DNA of 64,000 nucleotides, taken from NCBI GenBank assembly GCA_937924775.1, contig CALDUT010000014.1, positions 1 through 64,000 on the forward strand, given 5' to 3'. The stretch comes from an uncultured Gemmata sp. GTDB taxonomy: Bacteria; Planctomycetota; Planctomycetia; Gemmatales; Gemmataceae. The notes beneath the pieces are model-generated. The model had not been told where the DNA came from. It was given only the letters and a program-made list of their open reading frames with translations, and made no database searches. The translations under genes were made by a program, and so were the position numbers. Positions 18,067 through 28,151 of the stretch are shown in pieces. Positions within the stretch are counted from its first letter, which is position 1. Each line of letters opens with the position of its first letter.

Positions 18067-19437
18067 TCAAGCCGCTCGCGAAATTGCGATTGGTCTGATA
18101 ACGCCATCGAGAATGTCCAAGGTTCGGGCCGTGGCCCCCTGTTGCCGCTCAACCAGTTCTCGGGCTGCCTGACCCATGCGCTGCCGAAGTTGGGAATCGC
18201 CGAGAAGCTTCGCCAATTCTGCTTCCAATTCCGCGGGGTGATGAATCATCACAGCTCCCCCCGCTTCAACCAGTCGTTGGGCCGCGTCGCGGAAGTTCCA
18301 CACATGCGGGCCAAACACACATGGCACCCCATAGCCCGCCGGTTCGATCATGCTCTGCCCACCGCGAACCCCGTCGAGGCTGCCCCCAGTGAAGCCCACA
18401 TCCGCCAGCCCCCACGTCGCCCCCAATTCCCCCACGGTATCCAACAGCACCACCGGAGGCATTTCCTTCAAGGGGGCATCAATCTGGGAACGACGAACGT
18501 ATGGCCCAGTGCTCCTCTCCAGCAACCGGGCCACTTCCTCAAAGCGGTCCGGATGCCGCGGAACGAGAATCAAACGCAATTGCGGAAAACGCGCTCGCAA
18601 GCGGGTAAACACCTCCAGGACGATCGCTTCTTCTGGCGGATGGGTACTGCCCGCTAGCCACACCAGTGGCCGGGACGAACTACCACCGCCGAGTTGCTGG
18701 GCCGCATCACGATCAGGCAGCCCGGGGGCCGTTGCGAGCTGACCAATCCCAATCCCCAACAGTTCCGCCAGATACATCGTCTTTGCTCGCTGGGGAGCCG
18801 TTGCACCATCATACTTGATGGAGCCTGTGACACTCAACCGATCCGCCGGTACCCCCAGTTGCTCAAGCCGCGCGGCATACTCTGCCTCCTGAACCGCCCA
18901 CTGCGTGACGTAGCGAAAAAAAAACCGCTGTGCGATACGGCCGACACGCTGCCAGCGGCGAAAGCTCCGCGGGCTGAGCCGCGCATTGACCACCACCACC
19001 GGGATCTTCCGACGACCCGCGGCGGCCAGAAAATTTGGCCACAACTCACTTTCCACCAAGACGACCAGAGACGGTACAATCGCGTCCAAGGCGGTGGCCA
19101 CCGCCCACGAGAAATCGAACGGCCACGCGATCACCGGGTGATCGTGGAAGCGTCTTCGCGCTTCTGCGAGGCCGGTATCGGTGGTGGAGGAAATGACGAT
19201 GAGCCAATCGGGGTGCCGCTGGCGAAAGGCCGGCACCAGCGTACCCAGCAGATGAACTTCACCTACACTGACCGCGTGGAACCACGCTACCGGGCGTTGT
19301 TGCGAATTGGGAATGCGAACGTGCCCGGCGAGCTTCGCGAGTCCGTTTTGGCGATAGCGTCCCGTCGTCACTGCACGCCACAACAGCCACGGCGAAAGGA
19401 CCAACAACGCCAACAGATATAGGAGATCCAACAGCAT
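18067..19437 (-). CDS. waaA: 3-deoxy-D-manno-octulosonic acid (Kdo) transferase
   Basis: GT-B glycosyltransferase that adds Kdo to lipid A precursors at the inner face of the cytoplasmic membrane. An N-terminal membrane anchor (LLDLLYLLALLVLSPWLL) is followed by AWFHAVSVGEVH, whose Glu60 matches the catalytic base. ESELWPNFL and ARLSPRSFRRW are typical N-domain blocks. The C-domain has WLAGSTHPPEE, LVPRHPDRFEEV and the donor site GGSLDGVRGGQSMIEPAGYGVP (quoted in two parts: GGSLDGVRGG and QSMIEPAGYGVP). Length 456 is slightly above the usual 425. It implies that the host makes an LPS-type outer membrane. It is 140 bases downstream of secA on the same strand. Confidence 0.95.
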   Translation of the reverse strand: MLLDLLYLLALLVLSPWLLWRAVTTGRYRQNGLAKLAGHVRIPNSQQRPVAWFHAVSVGEVHLLGTLVPAFRQRHPDWLIVISSTTDTGLAEARRRFHDHPVIAWPFDFSWAVATALDAIVPSLVVLVESELWPNFLAAAGRRKIPVVVVNARLSPRSFRRWQRVGRIAQRFFFRYVTQWAVQEAEYAARLEQLGVPADRLSVTGSIKYDGATAPQRAKTMYLAELLGIGIGQLATAPGLPDRDAAQQLGGGSSSRPLVWLAGSTHPPEEAIVLEVFTRLRARFPQLRLILVPRHPDRFEEVARLLERSTGPYVRRSQIDAPLKEMPPVVLLDTVGELGATWGLADVGFTGGSLDGVRGGQSMIEPAGYGVPCVFGPHVWNFRDAAQRLVEAGGAVMIHHPAELEAELAKLLGDSQLRQRMGQAARELVERQQGATARTLDILDGVIRPIAISRAA

Positions 19438-19577
19438 GGGATTCCATTCCCGGAGATATAACCGATCAGGTCGGTTGCCGGTCTTGCCTCTAACGCGGGG
19501 GTCGATGGTGGTGGTACCGCCTCAATAGCGGGGGCAATCCCGGCTTCACCTTCTGTGAGCGGCCAGCACAGATTGGC

Positions 19578-22500
19578 TTAGCGTTTGCCAGCTTCGATTT
19601 TCATGTGGCAGTTCTTGTACTTTTTCCCGCTGCCGCAGGGGCATGGGTCGTTGCGGCCGACTTTGGCCCCGGTATTACGGATCGGTTCGGCCTTTTTCTT
19701 CTCGCCGCTGCTGGTTTGCATCTCAGCGGCGCTGGCTTCGGCTTGGCGGGCTTGCGCGGCCGAGATGGCGGCGGCATGCGTGGCCCGGGCTCCGGCCCAG
19801 AGGGCTTCCCGGGCTTCGTCGTCGCCCATTTCTTCAATGCGGAAGATGGCTTCGGTGGTGCGGTCGCGGATACCCTCCCACATCGTTTCGAATTCTTTCA
19901 TCCCTTCGCGTTTGTAAACGATCTTGGGATCTTCTTGACCGTAGCCGCGTAACCCCACCCCACTGCGGAGGCTATCCATCACCAACAAATGGGATTTCCA
20001 CGCGCTGTCGATCTGTTCCAGCACCAGTCGCCGTTCGACCGAGTGCATTTCGGGTCGGTACTTTTCGTCGTAGGCGTTGAGGAGCGTATGGCGAGCCTGG
20101 TCTTGGGTGATACCGGTGAGCTTGGCGGCATCCAGCGTCAGCCCTAGTTCGCGTTGAGCCCATTCGGCCAGTTCTTGGGCGTCTTCCGCCTCTGCGACTT
20201 TCGCCCCGCGGAAAACTTCGTCGAGGCGAGCATCGATTTCCTCGATGTCCGCTGCGGGTAAGGTTTTGGGAGCAATTTCTTGGAGTTTTTCGCGAATTTT
20301 GGAGCGGGGTTCGGTGCGCAACCACTCTTCGGTCAAGCCTTCTTCTGCCAGAGCTTTGAAAGCGGCAGCAAAGAACCCGCTTTGGTCGGCCAGCGACTGC
20401 AGGCCGTGTTTGCGAGCCGCCAGGAGAGTGCCCAAGCGTTGGGCGGCCCAGCGATAGAGGCCGTCGCGATCGTAACGTGGCCCTCCGGCGTGCGGTTTGT
20501 CGGCCATGAAGTTCTGCATGCCCACGCGGACCGGGAATTCGATGTCCTTTTGCCGGTAAGCCTTGCGAACCTCGCGGTAAAGAAATTCGTTGAGTTCGTC
20601 GCCGGTCCGGGCCAGGATGTCGGGGATGGCGACCACGACACCGAATTTCTGCCGGCACCATTCCGCGAGCGATTCCGCCCCATAGGTACGAGTGAGGAAC
20701 CGCGCCCCATCGCTGAGATTGACATTCTTGACCGCGGCTTCCGCTTTAGCGATCAGATGCTCCAGCAAGCGGTCGTAGGGAATCTTCTTGAGTTCTTTTT
20801 CGGTAACTTTGAGGTCGTACTTGGCATTGACGGCTCGGGCGAGTTCGGCCCATTTCCAATCCTTGGGGTCTTCGTCGGGGGGGGTATTTTCTTCCAGCAA
20901 CCCCTGCATGAACGTGGGAATGTTGGCGATCGCCTGTTCGATAGCGGCTCGTTCAGCATCTTCGTAAGAGGATGTTCGGAAGTCGCTGGTTTGGAATTCC
21001 ATGCCCAAGCGGTTGCTGGCGAATTCGGCGAAGCTGGCTGCACCGTAGTCGTCGGCGAGGAAGCGTTGGGTGGCGGCGCGAATTTGTGTCGCGATCATGT
21101 CGAGAATCAGCGCCCGGGGGTTGCGGCCATCGAGGATTTCCTGCCGCGCTCCGTAGACCCGCTTGCGTTGCAAGTCCATCACTTCATCGTATTCCAGAAG
21201 GTTCTTGCGCTGCTCAAAGTGGAATTCTTCGACCTTCTTTTGGGCCTTCTCGATCCGCCGGGTGACCATGCTCGATTCGATCGACTCTCCTTCCTGCATG
21301 CCGACCCAGCCAAGCAGTTTACCAACCCACTCGCCAGCAAACAGGCGCAGCAGTTCATCTTCCAACGACAGATAGAACCGGCTGCTGCCGGGGTCGCCCT
21401 GCCGGCCCGCGCGGCCGCGGAGCTGATTATCGATCCGCCGCGAATCGTGCCGTTCGGTGCCGACGATGTGGAGCCCGCCCATTTCGGCGACCCTGCGGCC
21501 TTCCTCTTTCATTTTTTCTTTGGCTTCGATCTCGGCGACGGTCGCCGTCCAGACATCGTTGGGCACTTCCAGCCGGGTGGGATACAGGGGGCGACCGTCA
21601 GCATCTTTGAGTTGTTTCAAACGGGCCCAGGCTAGAGTTTCCGGGTTGCCACCCAAGATGATGTCGGTACCGCGACCGGCCATGTTGGTGCTGATGGTCA
21701 CCGCGCCGATACGACCGGCTTGGGCGACGATTTCCGCTTCCCGGGCCACATTCTCAGGTTTGGCGTTCAACAGTTCATGTTTGATGCCGTGGCGTTTGAG
21801 CATCGCCGAGAGCTTTTCACTTTTGTCCACATCTTTGGTGCCGATGAGAATCGGTCGACCCGTTTTGTGGATTTCGACAATTTCGGCCACCACCGCGTTC
21901 CACTTCTCGCGTTCGGTGCGATAGACCTTGTCCTTGTATTCGATCCGCCGCAGGGGTTTGTTGGTGGGGATGGAAATGACATCCAGTTTGTAAATTTTCC
22001 AGAATTCGTTTTCTTCGGTTTTGGCGGTCCCGGTCATCCCCGCAAGTTTTTTGTAAAGTTTGAAGAAGTTTTGCAGGGTGATGGTCGCCATGGTTTGCGT
22101 TTCTTGCTTGATTTTGACGCCATCTTTTTGGTGCTTGGCTTCCACCGCCTGATGCAGCCCATCGGACCATTGCCGCCCGTACATCGCTCGACCGGTGTGT
22201 TCGTCGATAATCACGATGCTCAATTCGTTATTTTCACGCGGATCGCGGTCGATCATATAGTGGCGATCGAGATGGTAGAGATGGTGGGCTTTGAGGGCGT
22301 TGTCGATGAGGTGGGGCCACTCCATATTGCCGGCGGTGTAGAAGCTTTCCACGCCCGCGAGTTCTTCTGCCTTGCGAACGCCGGCATCGGTCAGGTGGCA
22401 CGTCCGTTCTTTCTCCTTGATTTCGAAGTAGACGCCTTTTTTGGGGGGATTTTGCGGATCGACCTGGCTGGGGTCGATGGGCACCAGCGCAATGAGGCCG

Positions 22501-23477
22501 GCTCCTTCGGTGCCGCCGGCTTTCATGGCACCGGAGGCGATGAGTTCCTTGCGGGCTTGCCGTTCGAGTTCCGTGAGGGCCCGGGCGACTTTATCGGCCT
22601 CGGCAAAGCGGTGGGCATCGGAGAACGCCGGGCCGCTGATAATCAGCGGGGTCCGGGCTTCGTCGATGAGGATGTTATCGACTTCGTCGATGATGGCGTA
22701 ATGGTGGCTGCGTTGGACCTGCCGGTAGTAGGGGTGGTAGTTTTCATCATCGTGCCGGGCGATTTTCATGTTGTCGCGGAGGTAGTCGAAGCCGAATTCG
22801 CTGGCGGTGCCGTAGGTGATGTCGCATTCGTAGGCGCGCCGGCGTGTTTCCGGGTCCATGTCCGATTGGATGTAGGCCGCGGTCATGCCGAGGGCATAAT
22901 AAATCGGCAGCATCCACTCGCAGTCGCGGCGGGCGAGGTAGTCGTTGACGGTGACGATATGAACCCCTTGGCCTTCGAGGGCGTTGAGATAAGCCGCCAG
23001 GGTGGCGACGAGGGTCTTCCCCTCCCCGGTTTTCATTTCCGCGATACTGCCCAACCCGGTACCATACCCGTGAAGCACCATACCGCCGATAATCTGCACA
23101 TCGTAGTGGCGCATGCCCTTGGTACGGCGACCAGCTTCGCGGACAGCGGCAAAGGCTTCCGGCAACAGCTCGTCGAGGGTTTCGCCCTTTTTCAACCGTT
23201 CGCGGAATTGGGCCGTCAGGGCCTTCAACTCCGCGTCGGAGAGGGCTTGCATTTTCGGTTCCAACGCATTGACTTTGGCCAGCGGAGAACCGGGAATCAC
23301 CGTGTGAACTTCCGCGTTCTTGGGGCGGTAGTAACCGAGGCTTTTGATGCGCCGTTCATCAGAATTACCGCCCATGATCCGGGCCAATAGCCCTACACAG
23401 CCTTCGACGAAGGTGTTGAACCGGTCGCCGATGCGTTCGAAAATCCCAGGTTCCATTCCGACCTGCGTCGTTGCCAT
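19578..23477 (-). CDS. secA: Preprotein translocase ATPase SecA (enlarged)
   Basis: Motor ATPase of the Sec pathway. Walker [13 protein letters not shown] is near residue 150, the DEAD-type box is [13 protein letters not shown], and helicase motifs [21 protein letters not shown] and [15 protein letters not shown] are present. The C-terminal zinc motif [13 protein letters not shown] is intact. At 1299 residues it is about 400 longer than E. coli SecA. Most of the excess lies between the helical scaffold start ([14 protein letters not shown]) and [13 protein letters not shown], about 20055-21155, where roughly 370 residues replace about 140. The preprotein-binding domain also has a small insert. 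No stop or frameshift was seen. Confidence 0.97.
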   Translation of the reverse strand: MATTQVGMEPGIFERIGDRFNTFVEGCVGLLARIMGGNSDERRIKSLGYYRPKNAEVHTVIPGSPLAKVNALEPKMQALSDAELKALTAQFRERLKKGETLDELLPEAFAAVREAGRRTKGMRHYDVQIIGGMVLHGYGTGLGSIAEMKTGEGKTLVATLAAYLNALEGQGVHIVTVNDYLARRDCEWMLPIYYALGMTAAYIQSDMDPETRRRAYECDITYGTASEFGFDYLRDNMKIARHDDENYHPYYRQVQRSHHYAIIDEVDNILIDEARTPLIISGPAFSDAHRFAEADKVARALTELERQARKELIASGAMKAGGTEGAGLIALVPIDPSQVDPQNPPKKGVYFEIKEKERTCHLTDAGVRKAEELAGVESFYTAGNMEWPHLIDNALKAHHLYHLDRHYMIDRDPRENNELSIVIIDEHTGRAMYGRQWSDGLHQAVEAKHQKDGVKIKQETQTMATITLQNFFKLYKKLAGMTGTAKTEENEFWKIYKLDVISIPTNKPLRRIEYKDKVYRTEREKWNAVVAEIVEIHKTGRPILIGTKDVDKSEKLSAMLKRHGIKHELLNAKPENVAREAEIVAQAGRIGAVTISTNMAGRGTDIILGGNPETLAWARLKQLKDADGRPLYPTRLEVPNDVWTATVAEIEAKEKMKEEGRRVAEMGGLHIVGTERHDSRRIDNQLRGRAGRQGDPGSSRFYLSLEDELLRLFAGEWVGKLLGWVGMQEGESIESSMVTRRIEKAQKKVEEFHFEQRKNLLEYDEVMDLQRKRVYGARQEILDGRNPRALILDMIATQIRAATQRFLADDYGAASFAEFASNRLGMEFQTSDFRTSSYEDAERAAIEQAIANIPTFMQGLLEENTPPDEDPKDWKWAELARAVNAKYDLKVTEKELKKIPYDRLLEHLIAKAEAAVKNVNLSDGARFLTRTYGAESLAEWCRQKFGVVVAIPDILARTGDELNEFLYREVRKAYRQKDIEFPVRVGMQNFMADKPHAGGPRYDRDGLYRWAAQRLGTLLAARKHGLQSLADQSGFFAAAFKALAEEGLTEEWLRTEPRSKIREKLQEIAPKTLPAADIEEIDARLDEVFRGAKVAEAEDAQELAEWAQRELGLTLDAAKLTGITQDQARHTLLNAYDEKYRPEMHSVERRLVLEQIDSAWKSHLLVMDSLRSGVGLRGYGQEDPKIVYKREGMKEFETMWEGIRDRTTEAIFRIEEMGDDEAREALWAGARATHAAAISAAQARQAEASAAEMQTSSGEKKKAEPIRNTGAKVGRNDPCPCGSGKKYKNCHMKIEAGKR

Positions 23478-23837
23478 AAGTCTTTACTCCATCAGAGCTT
23501 CCACCGGAATACCGGTCGAGGCGACCGGTTCGTCGTGCAAATCGGCCGCGCGGCCAAAGCTGTGCAGGCAAGCTGCGTTGGCGCCGTTGCACCTCCGATG
23601 GCCGCAATCGCTGAATTCGCCGGGTGCTTTCACTCTGTCAGAATCCCAATCTAAGAAGGGTTGAAATAGCGGTCAATACAAACAGCTAGTACAGCCAGGC
23701 GAACCGATACTCCCGGTACAACCCCCTTACTCCATAATATGGATGCTGGCGAGCGTTCATCTCGTCAGGGTCGCTGAATTCCTGATAATCCGAATGATAA
23801 TTGTGATATTCGGATAATGGCGGGAAAACTGGACGCC
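23478..23837. promoter_or_regulatory. Upstream region of secA with an 8-bp inverted repeat
   Basis: 360 bases without a gene. The part next to 23477 must carry the secA promoter, though no clear box was recognised. At 23788-23815, ATCCGAAT and ATTCGGAT form a perfect inverted repeat around a 12-base AT-rich spacer, just after the HAD gene's stop. It lacks a following T tract, so an operator is as likely as a terminator. Confidence 0.4.
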
Positions 23838-24500
23838 CTATGCGGCCGGGACCGATTCCGGGAGTAGTTTCTGTAGCTCGCGGAACGACTCCAAAACGCG
23901 ATCGGGTTTGAGATCGTCGCGCAATTCGCGCCGCAGCGGACTATCTGGGGGCACGATCAGCCACCCGGGAATACCCGCGGCCTTAGCTGTTCGGACATCC
24001 ACTATCATATCGCCGATGTAAACCGCTTGACTGGCGGAAACTTTCAAGCGGTCCAACGCTTCCAACACCATAGCAGGATCGGGTTTGGCGCGTTGGCCCA
24101 CATCGTCTGGGCCTAAAACGCAGGCGAAATAATTCTTAAGTCCCAGTGTAGCAACAAGTTGCTGCGTGAATTCGACCCGCTTATTGCTGCAAACAGCCAT
24201 CCGGAAACCCCGTTGCGCCAACTGAGCAACGGTTTCGGCGACTCCGGGCATCAGGCGTGTGTGAGTGAACATCACGCCGGTGTGATGTTCCCGGTAACGG
24301 GCCACGGCCTCCTCGACCGGCACACCGGGCACCAGGGTGGTCATCAAATGAACTAAGCCGTAACCGACAAACTGGCGAACTTCGGCTTCCGATAGCGGCG
24401 GAAAGCCATAGCAGCCCCGCACATAATTGGTACTAGCCGTAATGGCTGCGAAACTGTCAGCCAAAGTACCATCGAAATCAAAAAGCACCGCTTGAATCAT
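23838..24500 (-). CDS. HAD-superfamily phosphatase, phosphoglycolate phosphatase-like
   Basis: 220 residues. Motif I DFDGTLADS (Asp8, Asp10) is followed by a helical cap. Motif II is CSNKRVEF, the motif III lysine is in RAKPDP, and motif IV is GDMIVDVRTAKAAG. The subfamily (Gph, or PPi phosphatase PpaX) matches phosphoglycolate phosphatases in length and cap type, but substrate cannot be read from sequence. Divergent from the sigma factor gene. Confidence 0.88.
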   Translation of the reverse strand: MIQAVLFDFDGTLADSFAAITASTNYVRGCYGFPPLSEAEVRQFVGYGLVHLMTTLVPGVPVEEAVARYREHHTGVMFTHTRLMPGVAETVAQLAQRGFRMAVCSNKRVEFTQQLVATLGLKNYFACVLGPDDVGQRAKPDPAMVLEALDRLKVSASQAVYIGDMIVDVRTAKAAGIPGWLIVPPDSPLRRELRDDLKPDRVLESFRELQKLLPESVPAA

Positions 24501-24608
24501 GGGTTTCCATCAGGAAAGGAGCTTTCATGCAACCACTAGGGACTTACGCCTAGGGAGAGTTCTCGCTATCGTATAGTTTGCTCACTCTCAGGCCTTGTGA
24601 GTCTCTGC

Positions 24609-25175
24609 ATGGTTGCTCCATTACCGGAAAAATTGACACCAGAACTGGTGTTTCGCGAATATGCCCCGCGAATTTACAACATCGCCCGACGGATGCTCGG
24701 CAACGATGCCGACGCAGAAGACGTGACCCAAGATGTTCTCCTGCAAGTTGTTCGGAAATTGGACACATTCCGCGGGGAGTCGCAACTGTCCACTTGGCTG
24801 CATCGGTTAACGGTCAATGCCGCTTTGGCCCACCGGCAGAAGCGGGCCAACCGCCAACGCCACGAAACCGGTGATTTAGCCAACGATCTGATGGAAACCA
24901 CTGCGCCGGAATCGACTGTCAAGCGGTGGAATGTCTCCCCCGAAGAACCGATCTTGGCGGCCGAACAGCAAGACGTGATTGAGAAAGCCATCGCCCAGTT
25001 ACCTGAACCGTTTCGCGATGTCTATGTGTTGGCCGATGTGGAAGGCCTGCCGAATGCCGAAATCGGGGAAATGCTGGGTTTGAGTGTTCCCGCGGTCAAA
25101 AGCCGTTTGCACCGAGCCCGTATGCGGATGCGCGATTTGCTCGCCCCCCATTTCGAGGGTGAGTTAGCATCCTGA
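24609..25175 (+). CDS. ECF-type RNA polymerase sigma factor
   Basis: 188 residues from ATG 24609 (GTG 24597 is also in frame). Region 2 is visible as RIYNIARRMLGNDADAEDVTQDVL with RGESQLSTWLHRLTVNAAL (the -10 recognition part). Region 4 is PFRDVYVLADVEGLPNAEIGEMLG followed by SVPAVKSRLHRARMRMRD, a helix-turn-helix for the -35. No region 1 or 3 is present. A small zinc-finger gene begins 71 bases after the stop and is its likely anti-sigma factor. Confidence 0.95.
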   Translation: MVAPLPEKLTPELVFREYAPRIYNIARRMLGNDADAEDVTQDVLLQVVRKLDTFRGESQLSTWLHRLTVNAALAHRQKRANRQRHETGDLANDLMETTAPESTVKRWNVSPEEPILAAEQQDVIEKAIAQLPEPFRDVYVLADVEGLPNAEIGEMLGLSVPAVKSRLHRARMRMRDLLAPHFEGELAS

Positions 25176-25246
25176 GCCCCTGAGAGTTATTGGATGGACA
25201 ATTCCAGGAGGGAAAAACGGTGCGGTAGTCGCGGAGAGCTGAGGCT

Positions 25247-25492
25247 ATGAATTGTTCCGAGTTGATGGGCTTGTTGGTTGATTTCCTTGGTGGAGAATTG
25301 GTCCAAGAGCGACGGGAAACGGTCGAGCTGCACATTCGCGGCTGCCCACGGTGCGAAGTGTATGTGGCGTCTTACACGCACACTGTCAAAGTCGCCCGAG
25401 CGCTGCCCAAATGCGGCACACTTCCGGCCACGTTTGAGGAACGCTTACGCAAACTCCTCGAACCCGAGTTGAAGGCCCACCAAAACGACTAA
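25247..25492 (+). CDS. Small zinc-finger anti-sigma factor
   Basis: 81 residues. It has the ZAS-type H-x3-C-x2-C pattern (HIRGCPRC, about 30-37), preceded by MNCSELMGLLVDFLGGEL, which matches the first helix of cytosolic zf-HC2 anti-sigma domains. No membrane segment is present, so it would be soluble and might sense redox or metal through the zinc site. The pairing with the sigma gene 71 bases upstream is inferred from position and family habit. Confidence 0.82.
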   Translation: MNCSELMGLLVDFLGGELVQERRETVELHIRGCPRCEVYVASYTHTVKVARALPKCGTLPATFEERLRKLLEPELKAHQND

Positions 25493-25617
25493 CGCATAGC
25501 CCCGCCGATAGTTCCGGTTATCGAGCTGCCTTGTGCACGCCCACCAGCTCGCGGAGTCCAGGCCACTTGGCCAGCGGCGAAAAGATGGTATCTTGAACGA
25601 ACTGAGTGTTCTCAAGT

Positions 25618-26442
25618 TCACCACGATTTCACCGCGAGAACCACCCCCTCTGGCAGCCAGCCCACCGCCCCACCCGCCAATTGCACCTGAACCCAACCGC
25701 CGCGGCGGGTCAATGCCCGGACTTCGGCCCCCGGAGGCAGGGCTGCCTCCAACCGTGGCGGGTAAACCCCCGCATTACCCCGACGCAGTATCGTATCTTC
25801 CTTCACAATCAGAAGTTGCAGCGATTCTTCCTCCTGAAGCCGCCGTTCGTCCGTCCACCACAGAATTCCCCCCACGAGCAGAACGACGGATCCTAAGAGG
25901 CTCAGGACGAGCCAAATCGCTCTTCGCGTCATCAGGAACTGGGCGACACCGAACCACAACAAGAACCAGAGTAACCCCGCTCCCAGCCACCGATCCGCAG
26001 GAGAGAAACGGCTGCTCCAGCCGCGGATGGGTGGGGGTTGGGCTTGCCGAAGCAGTTCGCCATCCAGAGGGTATTGGACCGCGGCGCGGGCGTCGTCCAG
26101 TTCCCTTTGTAACCGGCGGGAATAACGAGCCACCGCCAGCCCTTCATGAAGAGCTGCAATACCGTGGGGCAAATTCCCTGCTAACCGGTGTGCTCGGGAC
26201 CGGTTGATGGCTAATTCCGGCGTCTGGTAGCCGGCACGCCAGAGTGCGTCGTAGGCCGCGGCCGCTTTCGCAAACGCGATGCGAGCCTTCGCCGAATCGC
26301 CCCGCAGGGAAGCTCCTTCCGCGAAGGCCACTTCCGCTTGCTTCAGATCGTCCTCGGCCGACGCGTGAACCGACGCGTAGCCAAGGAAGATCGCCACCAA
26401 AGCGGCTCCGAACCGCCCCGGCCTCATCCGAAGACTGCTCAT
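25618..26442 (-). CDS. BatE-like TPR protein with C-terminal SH3-type domain
   Basis: About 274 residues from ATG 26442, with a signal peptide (FGAALVAIFLGYASVHASA). TPR-like helices with many AKARIAFAKAAAAYDALW-type repeats occupy about 30-110. Two membrane helices lie at about 150-195, and the last 65 residues have an SH3b-like pattern (TILRRGNAGVYPPRLEAALPPGAEVRALTRRGGWVQVQL, in blocks). This order matches BatE of Bacteroides aerotolerance operons. Here no batA-D genes lie nearby, so the name describes architecture only. Confidence 0.7.
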   Translation of the reverse strand: MSSLRMRPGRFGAALVAIFLGYASVHASAEDDLKQAEVAFAEGASLRGDSAKARIAFAKAAAAYDALWRAGYQTPELAINRSRAHRLAGNLPHGIAALHEGLAVARYSRRLQRELDDARAAVQYPLDGELLRQAQPPPIRGWSSRFSPADRWLGAGLLWFLLWFGVAQFLMTRRAIWLVLSLLGSVVLLVGGILWWTDERRLQEEESLQLLIVKEDTILRRGNAGVYPPRLEAALPPGAEVRALTRRGGWVQVQLAGGAVGWLPEGVVLAVKSW

Positions 26443-26535
26443 CCACTGGATAGTCACACTTCCATTCTCATAAGTAGGAGAACCAGGACCAGGAAAAGGC
26501 TAATGGCACTACACTACCGGTAGGTTGCGGTGCCG

Positions 26536-26676
26536 TTAGGGAGCCAAGACCTTAGCGTCGTTGTCTTGTGCGCGAACCTTTTCCAGCAATTCTAACGACT
26601 CCTTGACTTTTCCCGGATGTTGGGCAACCAGATTGGTTTTTTGTCCCGGGTCGGTCGCAAGGTTTAAGCTAGCAGC
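26536..26676 (-). pseudogene. C-terminal remnant of a sulfatase gene
   Basis: About 46 codons read LNLATDPGQKTNLVAQHPGK followed by VKESLELLEKVRAQ. This is the signature end of arylsulfatase-family proteins (typically LYDLxxDPxExxNLA). The upstream frame loses similarity at once and the neighbouring aminotransferase-like gene starts opposite, so no catalytic Cys/Ser motif can exist here. It is most simply the tail of a sulfatase gene lost by rearrangement. Confidence 0.65.
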
Positions 26677-26757
26677 GTGGGAAGCTCTAGAAGAATATCT
26701 GTCTTTACAACAGGCCGGATGGTTTGTCACAATCGTGTCGTGCATGGAGGCAAAAGC

Positions 26758-28107
26758 ATGGCACTTCCCTTGTGGCTCACAAAACTTCTCATTCACACAC
26801 GCTTGGCCCGTTGGCTACCGCGGGCACGGCGGCTAACCGAGGGCAGCACCGCTTCTTTACGATTTTACTCAGATCGTGTGCTGACTGCGCCAGTCGAGGA
26901 ATTGCTTGATCCGGCGATGGTGCCATACTGCCCCGGGGGGGAGATTCTCGACCTCAATCAGCCAACGCCGGATGCCCCACCTGCTCGCGGCGCGGTAAGC
27001 GTGGGGCGAACGGAGTTTCTGGCATTGCCCGGTCGAGTTCCGGTCGTTCTGCCAGAATTGCGAACCGCGATTCGGAATCGCTATCAGCTCTCAGGTCGTG
27101 AGTTCACCTCAGATACGGAAGTGGCAATCACACACGGAGCAACGGGGGCGTGGGCCGCAGCTTTGGAGGCTTTTGTCAATCCCGGCGATCGCATCGTGCT
27201 GTTCGACCCCTGTTCACCCCTATTCAGTTTGGGCGCGAAATCGCGGCGAGCGAAGATCCGCTGGATTCCCACATGGCTCGAAGACGGCCGGTTGCGTTAC
27301 TTGGCTAAGGAATTTGAACAGGCCATGCGTGGGGCCAAGATGCTAGTTCTCAGCGACCCGGCTGCGCCGACCGGCGGTTGTCTGGCCCCCGAAGACCTCG
27401 AACACATCGCGTGGATCGCGAGCGGTTATAGGGTTTTGGTCTACCTCGACGAAGCATTCGCCGCGTTCCGCTATGGTGAACCGCCGCGATCGCTGGCCAC
27501 CATGCCCGGGGTGGATCGCCTCACGCTGGCAGCCGGTTCTGTGTCGCAGGAATTTGGGCAACCGGGCATTCGCGTGGGTTGGCTGGCCGGGCCGAAGCCT
27601 CTGGTCCGGGCCGGCCAACTGATGGCGAACCTCGCCGCGCCCTATGTTCCTCCGGTCTGCCAACAGGCGGCGGCGAAGTTGCTTGCTCAACCCCCTTGCC
27701 ACGAAACGCTCGACCGCTTCCGCGCTAAGCGGCACTACAGCTACGACCGGCTGCGGGCTATGGGATTCGAACCCGAGCTGCCCGCAGGCGGATACTTCCT
27801 GTGGGTACCGGTGCGTTCCTTGGGAATAGATGGCCGCACGTTCGCGGAACGGCTGCTGAAGGAGGAACAGGTTCTTGTAGGCCCCGGAGTGGCCTTTGGC
27901 CCCTCGGGCCATGACTATATTCGCGTCAGCTTCGCCACCGACGACGGTCGGCTGCGCGAAGGTTTGGCCCGCATGGCGGCGTTTGTCCAACGGCTGCGGA
28001 ACCCGTCCCCGCCTACCTCCCACGAAGAGGTTACCGAAACTGCCTCAGAAGCCCCCGCCGCGGCGACCCCGTCGGAAAGCCGTAAACCGGTTTTCAGCCG
28101 GGCCTGA
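26758..28107 (+). CDS. Class I/II aminotransferase-like protein lacking the PLP lysine
   Basis: 449 residues from ATG 26758. The fold-type I pattern is clear: ITHGATGAWAAALEAFVNPGDRI, DPAAPTGGCLAPEDLEHIAW in the position of NPxNPTG, VYLDEAFAAF in the position of D-E-x-Y, and a C-terminal YIRVSFA with the substrate Arg. At the Schiff-base site the text reads SVSQEFGQPGIRVGW: Gln264 (CAG, 27547-27549) replaces the lysine of the SxSK motif, and the Tyr after the Asp is also lost. It is therefore probably not a transaminase. The C-terminal 25 residues are Pro/Ala-rich. Confidence 0.82.
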   Translation: MALPLWLTKLLIHTRLARWLPRARRLTEGSTASLRFYSDRVLTAPVEELLDPAMVPYCPGGEILDLNQPTPDAPPARGAVSVGRTEFLALPGRVPVVLPELRTAIRNRYQLSGREFTSDTEVAITHGATGAWAAALEAFVNPGDRIVLFDPCSPLFSLGAKSRRAKIRWIPTWLEDGRLRYLAKEFEQAMRGAKMLVLSDPAAPTGGCLAPEDLEHIAWIASGYRVLVYLDEAFAAFRYGEPPRSLATMPGVDRLTLAAGSVSQEFGQPGIRVGWLAGPKPLVRAGQLMANLAAPYVPPVCQQAAAKLLAQPPCHETLDRFRAKRHYSYDRLRAMGFEPELPAGGYFLWVPVRSLGIDGRTFAERLLKEEQVLVGPGVAFGPSGHDYIRVSFATDDGRLREGLARMAAFVQRLRNPSPPTSHEEVTETASEAPAAATPSESRKPVFSRA

Positions 28108-28151
28108 AACACACTGGCGTGCCCACCAAGTGAGTTTCACTCATTCCGGCC

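Noticed and set aside
20280-23390. Long plus-strand frames (451 and 556 codons) opposite secA
   Set aside because: They are antisense to a conserved SecA gene and show only the mirrored composition of a GC-rich coding strand.
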